From the NCBI GenBank assembly GCA_026929865.2, contig CM049414.1, forward strand, positions 8,523,001-8,587,000: 64,000 nucleotides of DNA, given 5' to 3'. The DNA is from Hyperoplus lanceolatus (taxonomy: Eukaryota > Chordata > Actinopteri > Uranoscopiformes > Ammodytidae). Positions 48,806 to 60,600 of the stretch are shown here, in pieces (within the stretch, counting starts at the first letter, position 1; each line of letters starts with the position of its first letter). The position numbers were made by a program, and so were the translations under genes. The notes beneath the pieces were generated by a model. It saw only the letters and a program-made list of their open reading frames with translations. It was not told the origin of the DNA and made no database searches.

Positions 48806-50950
48806 TAATGCTTAAACACTAATAGTGGTTGCTAGGCCCAAAGCATCACAACCTCTAACTTTGGTGACCATGCCCTAAACACAAGCACCAACCCTACAAA
48901 CACAATAAGTGCTTTGCACTTGTGTTTGAAATTCTCCAACACACTTCTTGCAAAACACTACACACTGTTTTTTACATTGTTCAAAAATTAAATCTCCTGC
49001 AATCATTGGGAAAACACATCTATTTAAAATACAAAACACAACTAAAATTGGAAAAGCACACAGACTCACACACATGAAAAATAAAAAAGTAAAGCTAATT
49101 GAAAACCAATCAGTGTGAGCTTTAGCATTACAAATACACTTCAGGTGAGCTCAGCTCCTTTGTGAGACAGTAAGAGTCAGGGGAAAAGGAAGAGAGAGAG
49201 GCAGGAGGACGATGACAAAGGAGACAACAGACGGAGACAGGGTCACTATAGTGGACCATGTTATAGATCATGGTCTAACAATATAGGAGGCTGGTCTGAG
49301 ATTCCAGCCCAGCAACACAATAATTAGGACATTTAGACTGGATATCAGGAATATTTTCGCTGTTGCTTCTCAAAGGAGCGGGCATGTGATGTCGATGAGG
49401 CGATTTGGCCAGACGCAAACGGGTGGCGGTATCCAAAGGATTCATAATCCACTTGCACTATTCCTTACAACACTTCTTTTTTTGAAATGTTACTGTAATT
49501 GTTTCAGAGTTCATAGTGACACACTGAATTGCTTGTTGAACTGCGATCCACCTATTTGTTGTGTTTTTTTCTTTTGTTGGCCAAAACCATGAAATTGCAA
49601 TATAAACTTTTTTTCAGAAGCTTTTCTATATTTTTTCATGTGTCTAAATGAAAATATAGTGGATCAATCTTTCCCAAAAAAATTCTGCAAGTGGTTGGAT
49701 ACGGCACGCAAGGCGGTATTTCCCCCGTTGCTTGGCAAGGTAGGACATTGCCTGTGACGTGGATGAGGTGATGTGGTCAGATGCCAACAGGAGACAGGAT
49801 CCATAGCCTAAACGTCTTCCAATCATTCCCCTACAACACTATGTTTTGTAGAACATTCTAGTTGTACCATTTCTTGTGTGTCTTTGTGTTTTTTTTCTTT
49901 TGCAAAAACCTGAAATGGCAAAATAAAATAAAAAATCTGAAGCGTTTACATTTTGTTTTCATGTGTCTAGATCAACTGTAGTGGATCAATCTTTCACAAA
50001 AAAATCTGTATGAGTCTTTTTAAGTCAAAAACCATCCAAAGCACTGAATACAGCTGTGTTTTGCATAAAGCACATGTGTGTGTTGTTGCTGCTAGGAAAA
50101 AGAAATTCAAAAGTGCATGTGTGTATTGTTTTGATGCTAAAAACAGTTTTGAAATGGGATTGTTAGGTTTTGCGGTATAAGTTAGAAGTTTATCTCCATG
50201 TGCTTTGTCCTATTCGGCCGGTGTGTTAAGTTTTGACACAGTGGGCCAAAGTCTGCAACGTGTGTAAGCATTCGGCAAAAACTGTATGAATCCTTTGGAT
50301 ACCGCCTCCCGTTTGCGTTTGGCCACATTGCCTCATCGATATCACATGCAATGTCATCTTTTGAGAAGCAACAGGGAAATGATCACCTTATATCCAGTCT
50401 AAATGTCCTAATTATGGAGCTATTGTGTTGCTGGGCTGGAATCTCAGACCAGTCTTCTATATTGTTAGGCCATGATCTATAACATGGTCCACTACAGTAT
50501 AGTGACCCTGTTTCCGTCTGTTGTCTCCTTTGTCCTCGTCCTCCTGCCGCTCTCTCTTGTCCTCTTCCCCTGACTCTTACTGTCTCACAAAGGAGCTGAG
50601 CTCACCTGAGGTCTATTTGTAATGCTAAGGCTCACACTGATTGGTATTATATTAGCTTTATTTTTTATTTTTCATTTGTGTGAGTCTATGTGCTTTTCCA
50701 ATTTTAGTTGTGTTTTGTATTTTAAATAGATGTGTTTTCCCAATGATTGCAGGAGATTTCGTTTTTGAAAAATGTGTCTTATGTTATGTGAAAAACAGTG
50801 TGTAGTGTTTTGCAAGAAGTGTGTTGGATAATTTCAAACACAGTGCAAAGCACTTGTTGTGTTTAGGGTTGGTGCTTGTGTTTAGGGCATGGTCACCAAA
50901 GTTAGAGGTTGTGATGCTTTGGGCATGGAAACCACTTTGTATGCTTAAAT
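48806..50950. mobile_element. Large inverted-repeat structure made of transposon derivatives
   Basis: The left arm (about 48806-49446) and right arm (about 50285-50950) are long, closely matching inverse complements around an 840-base centre. The arms contain decayed coding phrases: IVDHVIDHGLTI and EAGLRFQPS, then IIRTFRLDI, and ERACDVDEAIWPDANGWRYP before a stop. These resemble the N- and C-terminal ends of an IS630/Tc1/mariner-type transposase joined by an internal deletion. The centre holds a diverged second copy of the tail, giving a direct repeat of about 320 bases. It ends with GTGTGTAAGCATTCGGCAAA (about 50261-50280), inversely similar to 48793-48819. Most likely two deleted elements inserted tail to tail. 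Confidence 0.75.
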
Positions 50951-51630
50951 TTGTGGGCTATGTTGGGGATTGCAGGAGTAAGTTTCTTGTGAGATAGTCT
51001 TGATGACAGCTGAAGCAGTCAAAAACTTTTTATGCGTGATGTGCAAGTTTTTTTTGCACTGATGAATTACGCTTCCTAATCAAACTACACATTTTGCATG
51101 TAGACATACTACTGTCTGTGTGTCTGTTTGTGAACATAAGTATTATTTAAACTTTCATATAATTAGAATACTTGGCAATACTCAACACATGTTTGATATG
51201 TATACTGTGCAAGCAATCAGTCAATGAGGTCTTCAGAAGCAGAACAAAGGTCAAATCACATGTACTGTTGTATTTGCTTGTATGTAAATGTATGTGCATA
51301 TACTGTATGTCTATTGGAAGGAAGCCAAGTGTGCAGTGTATATGATGTTCTTTACAGATACGGTATACTGTACATTTTGTGCCAGTGTTAGTGTCCTGTC
51401 CCTCAATAAAAGTGATAGAAAAGGGACTTTCAACCAGGATAGAGGTTTAAATCATTGGTGTGTTTGTGTGTGTGTGTGTGTTGCGACCAACACAAGAACT
51501 GAGAAGATAGGACTATTATGCACAATCATACTTAGCTATTTTGGTGACCGTATTATTTTATCTTAGTAGACCAATATATCAAACTTTATTAAAAATAAAT
51601 AAAAGTGCAAACACTTTTAAATTCTTGATG
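50951..51630. other. Gene-free interval
   Basis: No gene seen. Contains a short TG tract at 51459-51481. Confidence 0.45.
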
Positions 51631-51790
51631 GGCCATGTCAGTCACTTGATATCAATCCAATTGAGCACACTTTTTAAATGTGTGTAGCCAAGCTGCAGCT
51701 GAAGATTGTGGCACTATTAGCATTGCAGAGCCTCACCAAAGAAGAATGTTTGCATTCAAAGGATATGCATCAACATGTTGAACATGAGAA
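51631..51790 (+). pseudogene. Tc1-like transposase C-terminal remnant
   Basis: One frame reads SLDINPIEHTF, stop, then VAKLQLKIVALLALQSLTKE. This resembles the SPDLNPIEHxW motif with the catalytic Glu and the following helices of Tc1-like transposases. Heavily decayed, with no inverted ends identified. Confidence 0.5.
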
Positions 51791-53015
51791 ACAGGGGGAT
51801 ATTCATTTAATCTCATATCTAATCAAATGTGCACTTTAACCAAATGTATGATATGTCTTCGGAGAGGTTCTAACACTGACGCTTTTTTTAAAATCAGGTC
51901 TAGATAAAGCGGAAGAACAATATGACTTCAGATGAACATGGTGGTTTACGACACAGAGATACCCTGTGCATGACTTCATTGTGTCTGGACTTTCAGCCAA
52001 TGTTTGCTCAACCAGATTAGCTAATAGGTCAATAAACTTTATTGCAAAGTGTATGAAACAGTTTTGCAGGTTAGTGAAGATACAATCCAAATTTTCTGAG
52101 TATGAAATAGTAAGAAGCCATGTTGAACATTTAACCAATGCAAACTCCGTAACTCGCGAGAGACTTAAGTAGGCACAAAGCAACAGCACGAAACAGAGTG
52201 TAACTTGTTTTGAGCTAACATAATTTTTGTTTTTCAATTTAAAGCAGAATCAAAAATCATGATTAAAGGACAGAGACATTGGCATGTCCAAAGATGGATT
52301 CAAAAATTAAAATTGAAGACTTATGTCTTTCCTCTTCATAAACTTATCATATCTTATTTTAATTTTTTTTGCCTTCCAGCTTTTATATAATATTTGGAAA
52401 CACTTGGTTTCAAGGCAGTATAATCTAAGTAGGATGATTTATTTATAAGAAAAAATAAGAAAAAAATACCCATTATTGAATATTCAAACAAACTATAAAC
52501 AAATTATTTGATTAAATAATCAAATAATGCATTTTGGTCATTCCCAGGAGATTCTTACAGAGGAAGACAAAATATCTTACTTCATACAAAAAGGTTCTCT
52601 TTCCATATAACGGGGAAACGTATAATATCACAACTTCTATGAGGGGCGTAAAAGGTTCAACTGTGTCAAGGCTTAGAGGTCAAACCAAATGCACATGCGT
52701 CAGTGTTTCAGAATATATATTCGTACATACGACAACACAAATAATGTAATCATGCCAGGCCAGTAGATGGCAATAATGTTTCAAGTCAAACACCATAGAA
52801 GAATATTCCCATTGAGCATTTTATTAAGCGAGCTGAAGAAAAAGATACTGGAAATGGCAAAGGGGTATTCATATGTTTGTGTTCAGTATATTGATCAAAG
52901 TACTTATGTTGTAAATCTAGGTTTGCTTTCTAACAGTACCTAAGGGACGAAAACCCACTAAAAATGAAAACCCGCCATCTTGGGTTCATGGAGCATACTC
53001 AGTGCATGTGAACAC
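51791..53015. other. Gene-free interval
   Basis: No coding exon seen. At 52760-52773, CCAGTAGATGGCAA is one base off the CTCF core consensus. Confidence 0.45.
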
Positions 53016-53227
53016 TTGTTATACACACTTGTTTAGTGTTTAGTGTTTATTCGGTGCCGGATAATTTGTATTGTATTGTTTGTTTTTGTTTTTTTTCTTT
53101 GTTTCATGTTTATACTACACACTTTGTGTAATTATAGCGGTGTCTTGTAATCCTGTGTGGGATGGGCCACTTGTGTGGCATGACACGAAAATAAAAATAT
53201 CATTCATATCATTCATTGTTATACACA
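53016..53227 (+). mobile_element. Retrotransposed LINE/SINE 3' end with target-site duplication
   Basis: An insert of about 188 bases is flanked by exact 12-base direct repeats, TTGTTATACACA, at 53016-53027 and 53216-53227. Its right end is AAAATAAAAATATCATTCAT followed by another ATCATTCA, a typical degenerate-repeat tail. Target duplication plus tail indicate target-primed retrotransposition of a truncated element. The family is not identified. Confidence 0.75.
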
Positions 53228-53395
53228 GATTGAGGACATGACACCAACATATCCCTTCGAAATACAGGCAGAACTATGTTTTTTTAAATCTCCACTTTCG
53301 GCCAATGTTTCAAAAAGCTCAGTTTTTAGTGTCCGGTTACAATGCTACAGTTACGCAAATACCTGTGTATGTGTGGACAAGGCCTAAATTATATT

Positions 53396-53552
53396 GGCCT
53401 CATTCTCTTCCTGAGGTTTCTTCCATTTATCCCTGTTAAAGGGGTCCTTTAGGATTGGGTGTCTTTGAACAGAGTGCAGTATGCTGCACAGATTGTAGAG
53501 GCAAGTGCGTGATTTATGATATTGGGCTTTATAAATAAAATGTACTTAACTC
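53396..53552 (+). repeat. Dispersed fish LINE-tail-like repeat
   Basis: Contains CTCTTCCTGAGGTTTCTTCC, CCTGTTAAAGG and GATATTGGGCTTTATAAATA. These are phrases of a very common teleost repeat found at the 3' end of non-LTR elements. Identification is from memory of the repeat type. Confidence 0.55.
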
Positions 53553-55005
53553 TGCATTTGTATCATCTATACCTTTAAGATTAAGCATCATTCTTCACCC
53601 TACTGATGATGATAGTAAAGACATACTGTACATGGGAAAGATGGAGGTTGACATGCCCTAGCTGTTGTATTTAGCTGGTTGGCATTAACAGAGATGCATT
53701 TGGACACAAAGTGCAAAATGCTATTGGGTCTGCATTGTGCTAGGGCCATATGGAAAACCAAGGAATATAGTGGGGCTAAAAAGTAAATAATCTCACAGAT
53801 TATATGTTGATAGCAACTGTGGCCAAACACACCATCAGTTTCTAAATCCCTGTAAAAGGCAATGCCCTCCCCGGTGTGAAATGCTGACATAACAAAAGGT
53901 ATGTTAAAAGTGAATAGCTTCTTCTGAAGATGTTAGAATATTAGTCCTCATGTAAAATTCTGAAAACTTTTGTTCAATAAAACATAAGTGGGCCTCATGG
54001 ATAAAATAAGTATAACTACAATTGTTATTGGAATTGGGATTTTGAAGGGTGGCATATTCTGCTGCTGAGCAATACTACTGTAAGCAGTCAGTGTGTTATC
54101 TTCGCAGAGGAAAGAAGCATCACTCAAAGTTCATGTGACGATGAAGCTGATGTTTGCAGATTTGGCGATGTACTCAGCACAACCATCTATAATGAATTGT
54201 TGGGAGGGGGGCGACATGTGAGCTAGACGTATGCAGATAACTACTGATACAGAACAAATCATACAGTAATATCTGCAAAGGTCATGTGGTAATCGTATCC
54301 TTCAGCTTGATCATGCACCTCCATGAATTGATATGTACTTTACAGACTAAATTTAAACAATTGGAAATAAATGAATAGTAAAGGTGAACAGTGCTGCTGA
54401 CAAACTAAAATTAACATTCAACCTTTATGCCAACGGTTGATAATGAAAGATGGCCTATAGCTGCAATGCTGGGGGACTGCACATCTGTCTCAGGTGATGG
54501 GTCACAGAGTTCACCATCACTCTCGAAACAGGATTTATGTGCCCCCCTTTCATGTGTCTTGACAGACAATAACAAGAGCAACATTGATGGGATGAGCCCG
54601 CTGTGTCCTGTTGTGATTATTCAACATACTGTTTCCCTTCTCTGTCCTCCCCCCTTGACCTTTTGCTTCTCTGACTTTATTTTTTGCTTCAACTTTCTTT
54701 TGATTATACTGACTGAAAGAGAAGAGGTAAAGCAATAGAGTTGCTATTTATAAGATCATGAATTGAAAAAATCAAAGCAGGAACAACATTTACAGGGATA
54801 AATATATAAAAATAACCACTACAATGCCTAAATGCATTGAGTTGCTGCCATGTTCTGTCTATCCTAAAAAGGTTAGTTCACTATTAGAAAACCATGAAGT
54901 CAAAGAATCCAAGGATGAGCTATATGAGTGGAGCAATACAGCATGATGCATCTGGGCGTACAAGGTTATAGCTCTGCTGGCAGCTTGCTTTGCATCATCA
55001 GGTTG
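53553..55005. other. Gene-free interval
   Basis: No conserved exon or bounded repeat recognised. Confidence 0.45.
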
Positions 55006-55906
55006 TTGGCTGATTAGTTACATTTTTTAACAACAAGGTCTACATGCCTTCTTAAAACATATAACTAATCAGCCAATCAATGGCACTAACTCAATGCTTT
55101 TAGGCATGTAGACCTGGACAGGACAACTTGTTGAAGTTCAAACCGAGCAACAGAATGGGGAAGAAAGGTGGTTTAAGTTACTTTGAAGTTTGAACATGGC
55201 ATGGTTGATGGTGCCAGACGGGCTGGTCTGAGTATTTCAGAAACTGCTAATCTACTGGGATTTTCACGCACAACCATCTCTAGGGTTTACAGATAATGGT
55301 CCAAAAAAGAAAAAATATCCAGTGAGCGGCAGTTGTGTGGACGAAAATGCCTTGCTGATGTCAAAGGTCAGTGGAGGATGGGCAGACTGGTTTGAGATGA
55401 TAGAAAGGCAACAGTAACTCAAATAACCACTCGTTACAACCAAGGTATGCAGAATACCATCTTTGAATGCACAACACGTCCAACCTTGAAGCAGATGGGC
55501 TACGCTACGGCAACAGAAGACCCCACCGGGCGCCACTCCTATCAGCTAAGAACAGGAAACTGAGGCTGCAATTCGCACAGACTCACCAAAATTGGACAAT
55601 AGAAGATTGGAAAAATCTTGTCTGGTCTGATGAGTCTCGAATTCAGTAGCAATGTTCAGATGGTAGGGTCAGAATTTGGCGTAAACAACATGAAAGCATG
55701 GATCCATCCTGCCGTGCACCATCAACCATGCCATGTTCTAAGTGATTTAAACCCCCTTTCTTCCCCATTCTGATGCTCGGTTTGAACTTCAGCACCACGT
55801 CTGTATGCCTGAATGCATTGAGTTGCTGCCATGTGATTGGCTGATTAATTATTTGTTTTAACAAGCAATTGAACAGGTGTACCTAATGAAGTGGCCGGTG
55901 AGTGCA
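55006..55906 (+). mobile_element. Rearranged Tc1-like transposon (fold-back)
   Basis: The 5' half of a widespread teleost Tc1-like element is present. It includes the start region MGKKGGLSYFE (from 55154), the phrase RKLRLQFAQTHQNWTIEDW, and the first catalytic Asp in LVWSDESRIQ followed by a stop (55467-55649). At about 55714 it switches to an inverted copy of its own 5' end, running out to the terminal repeat AGGTGTACCTAATGAAGTGG (55875-55894). The C-terminal catalytic half is missing. The outer left terminal repeat is lost and replaced by a second small inversion (55006-55049 against 55062-55115). Confidence 0.85.
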
Positions 55907-57518
55907 TGTTGTTTTGTTTGTAAAAACTAAATTAATTTAGCACTTAATGACTTATATCTTAAAGTAATTAAACTAAAGGAAGTCAAGGCTAAGGTAATTC
56001 ACTTTGAACATTAGTGAAATTACTGACAGCCTGACTTGATAGTTTGGTGATTCAGATTGGTTCTACACCTGGTACTGTGTGACTCAAATATGAGAGCGTG
56101 CCAGCAACTATGTTTTAAAGAGTTCCCTACATCTCAGTGTCCTTTGAAATCATTGGTAGGAGATGCATTGCTCAAACACGCTGCACTTTTGCTTTTAAGA
56201 CAATAATATCTACATTAGTATGAATATGTGAAAATCTGACATGACGGATTCAAGGGTCAGCTAAATATCTGAAATGCCCCTTTGGACCCCATCTGTGTAA
56301 ATGTCCGTCAGTGCAAACACTTTCAGTATCTGACCATCAGTTAAAATTGGGATACATTTCAAAAGGCCATTACACAATGTTCAAATGTTATTATGTGATT
56401 GAAAAATATTACAATCTTTAAAATGTATATTATAATAATGAAGATTTTAACCAAGCTAATGTTGTTGCTATGTACTTATTAATTTCATGTACTGCCACAG
56501 AGTGAACTGCAGTCCCAAGTTAAACAGAAAATCCTGCCTGAACCTTTGAAATGTTGTTGATCAAAGTTAATCATTTAACCCATGCCAAAGTTTGGCAAAT
56601 ATTTCCAATGTCTTCATTTTGGCTTGTAGCAGTGGAAGCAGAACAAGCATCCAGCTCTTTTACAAGGTGCTATACTGTAAGTACTCTGTTATAAATCATT
56701 TTAAATGTAAAGATTGGCCACATTCACATTTAAAATATTGAGTGTAGTCCTAATACGTGTTTTATAACTGTATTTTGGAATGCCAGTAATTAAGTATAAA
56801 ACAACAACTTTGAATAGAGATAAAAATAGCCGTTTGTATTATTTTTTTAGTCAATATCCTTAGCAGATAAAGCTGCTGATAAGTTTATAATGTCTTCATC
56901 TTCAGGGACTTTGTGTTTGGAGCACACCTTGATCACTCAGTGTTCAGTAAGGAGTGTCTATGGGTGACTTGATTTACAGTGGAGGTCATAAATTAATTGT
57001 TTGACCTTGCATTTTTACAGCAAAAGTTCAAGAAAATCATGGTCTAAATTTGGTTCTCCCAATTATTTCTAAATATGGATCCCGTGAACTGTGACATATT
57101 TTACCCAGTGTTTCAGTCAAGACAAACCCCTTTAATCTACAGTAAAATAAAATAGAACAAACAGTATATATCATGGAATATATTAACTGTTATGTAAATA
57201 AATAACTTGTTTTACGACTAATGGACGACCACAGTTATACAGGCCTACATCTGACTTTAAGAGTTAAATCTCAGCAACCACACAACTCCTCTTCATAGGT
57301 ATTTCAATCACTTAGAGGTAGTTAAGTAACATTTTACCACCAGCATATGATAAGTCTAGCTTTGTATGTGCTTTAATCTATGAAAACATTGATCAAACAG
57401 CTAAAAGAATACATTTGGAATATGTGTAAGAATTGATCAGTTTTGTAAGCCTGTGCTTTGAGCCATGTGTCATCCATTTAAACCTTTTCCCTTTGTCCCT
57501 CCACACAGGAGAGTTGGG
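55907..57518. other. Upstream flank of apob
   Basis: No gene recognised. It may contain distal liver or intestine enhancers of apob, none of which can be named from this sequence. Confidence 0.45.
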
Positions 57519-57590
57519 TGGACTTTGAGCGATCAGAGGACTGGTTGTGCCTCCCAGTTGTCTGACAGAGCCCGCCTGAGGGTATAAAAG
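57519..57590 (+). promoter_or_regulatory. apob proximal promoter: HNF4 motif and TATA box
   Basis: TGGACTTTG at 57519-57527 is the exact inverse of the HNF4-specific motif CAAAGTCCA. A TATA box (TATAAAAG) is at 57583-57590. Transcription should begin near 57615, giving a 5' UTR of about 50 bases before the ATG at 57668. HNF4 control is established for mammalian APOB; here it is inferred from motif and position. Confidence 0.75.
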
Positions 57591-57667
57591 TCCTGAGCTG
57601 AAGCTGAAACATCAGTCTCGTCTGAGTACTCGCCTACACCAAAGGAGAGAGCTTCAAAGAACCCATA

Positions 57668-60600
57668 ATGGGTGATTCAAAGCTCTGCCTTTTGCTGATC
57701 CTCAGCACAACTGCCTTGGCTTGTGAGTAGTTCTTAGAAAACATATTTGAATAACTGTCTTGGCATATTGTATTCTATTTGGCACATGATCACCCACTGT
57801 TTTGCTGCAAATATTTTCTAAAATGCATTAATTGTTGAATGTACTGTATTTGTTTTTAAAAGTATGTTATGACAAGTAGAAATATTCTCAGAAAAAAGAG
57901 ATTTGTGTGAAGACATCACAATCATGACCTATGATGGATGTGTTAGTGTAGTTGTGCTATATCTTATTTTGTTCAACTGTCAGTTTGAATCCCTTTCAGT
58001 TGGATTAGAATTACTAAAAAACTAATGATCTGACTTTTCTTGGAACAGTTGCCCAAGAAGAAGATCAGCCAACCTGCCTTTGTAAGTTACACTAAACTTC
58101 CTGCTGTGATCATGCTCATGTTAATGAGTTTAATTTTTGTGTTGACATCCAGTCTACACATTTAAAATCAGTTTACTTCTTTATTTTGTAGTAGTAAATT
58201 GATGCTTTTGCTTTTAAAAAACAAATCTCGTCTTTTTTTCTACTCCAGTGGCCCAACGGTACAAGACTCTACACAAGTATGAATACCAATATGAAGCTGA
58301 ATCTTTGAATGCCATCAACGGAGCCTCGCAGCTCAAGAACGGACCCAAGGCCTCTTGCAAGGTACAGGAAAAATGTTCACAGTCATCTAAATTGAACTGA
58401 TTTTTTCTTTCCATCTGACATGACATAATACATACATGTACTTTCTCTCCCAGGTTGAAATTGAAGTTCCCCAAACCTGTAGTTACATCATCCACACAAC
58501 TGGCTGTAGCCTGAGTGAGGTGGTCGACATGGACGCAGAGGGCACCCCTGTGTTCGGTCTGGCAGCCGGCTCTGATGCCTTTGCAGCTGAAATGGAGAGG
58601 TACTTTACTTGTGAAAGTCCCTGATGTAGAAAACGATTTACCAATCTGATTTTTCTCGCACTGATAATTAAGTTTAAACATGACACGTTTTCTTTTAGAT
58701 ATCCACTGAAGGTTGTAGTTGAGGGTGTGAACGATGTGAAACTGTACCCTGAAAATGGTGAGACAACAACCATCCTCAATTTCAAGAGGGGAATCATTTC
58801 TGCCCTGGCTGTGCCTCTGCTGGAAGAAGACCAGAACAAGAACATGGTACACTTAAAGAAAACACTTCTGCATACTTCATTACAACTATCAAAGTCAATC
58901 ATATCGATATCTACATTTAAAAAAGATATTCTAAATAAACATTTTGTTCTTTATTTTTTCCATTTCAGCCCACCATCCATGGCAAGTGCAAGACCTCTTA
59001 CACTGTCAACGCAAGAGAGGACATTGCAACTGACATCAGCCTCAACAGGGATCTGTCCAGATGCGACAAATTTGTACCAATGAGAGATCACACCAGTCCC
59101 CTGGCACTTATCTCTGGCATGGTAAGACAACCAAACCTCACTGTCCATGGTAGCAACAGGAACCTCTCAGACGAATAGAACATAGGTATCACATCATTGT
59201 TAAAGAGGACAAAAGAAGGCACCACTTAGGAAACGTTATTTTGGAAGTGCCATGCATACTCTTTAACTCTTTCATTTCAATCGATTCACTAACAAATATT
59301 AAAATTATTTTCAGCATTACCCTCTTGCCCAGCTGGTGAGAAGCTCACAGACCTGCAACTACAAGTTTGACAATGAGCAGAAGCACATGACCTCTGCGTC
59401 CTGCACTGAAAAACACATTCTCCTTCCCTTCTCTCACAAGTACGTCCAACCTTGTACTAGACCCTATAAAATTCTCCCTTTTGAACATGTGTACAATGAT
59501 ACATCTTATACAAGAGAGCTGCTGTATTATTAACCATGGTTTGGCTTTCTACAGGGGAGAATATGGAGTTACCAATGTTGGAAAGCAAGAACTGAATCTG
59601 GTTGAGGTTACTGCTCACAACGACAGAGTCTTTGAACACAGTAAGTCCTTGTTTAATGTGTATTATTTGATGTATTGTTGGCTGTTCAATAAAGGTTACA
59701 TTTACTCATTATAACCCTGTTGCCTGTCTATCATAGGTGACATTGTCAAGGGTCTTCACATGGACGTTGTTGAGGACAGGAGTGTTGTCCAGGATAAAGA
59801 TGCAGGTCTAAGCCTACTGAGAGAACTGGCCACTCTGCCCGAGACCGAAGGTGACAGGAGGGCCCACCTCTTCCACAAGCTGGTCACCATGGTGCGTGGC
59901 ATGAAGACTGAGACCCTGACTCCCGCCATTCCTGAGGCTCTTGAAGTGTCCCGTGTCCTGACCTACCAGGTTCTGGCCCAGTGTGGAACCCCTGAGTGCA
60001 GCAGTGCCATCATGCAGATTCTCAGGACCTTTGACAGCTCTTCACTTGAGGTTGATGCCACCGTTTTTGCTTTGGGACTCATGTCCAATCCATCTGCCCT
60101 CCTGATCAATGACATGCTGGAGATGGCCAAATACAAACCCAGCAAGCCCATCATGTATGCCTTGAGCAATGTTGTCAAGAGGTGAGTAAAGTTAAGCATA
60201 GTTTATTCCAGGTTTAAGATCGAAAATAATATTTAAAAATGTTTCCTCTTTGTGTAAGATTTATTTTCAAACGGGATTGAATTGTAAAAAAATATATAAT
60301 AATTATTATTCCACAGGTTTTACAAAGCTGAGGGTAAATTGATACCTGAGATATTCTCTGTTGCTGAGTTCATGGCTGCCCAGCTGGGTGACTGTTCCGG
60401 TGACCAGGATAACACTTTCATGACAGTGAGGGTAGGTATCTTAGCCAAAGGTGCAAATTGGATATCAATTAAAGGATTATTAAACAGATGAACACCACTT
60501 CTGTCCTTGTATAAAATAATAATAATAATTCAGTTGATATTACATTCCATTTGGTTCCATTATTGGTTCTGTGCAAACAAGTAAAATATGCATTCTTAAA

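Noticed and set aside
58214-58852. 212-residue minus-strand open frame in apob
   Set aside because: It is antisense to apob exons 3-5 and crosses their introns; no domain.
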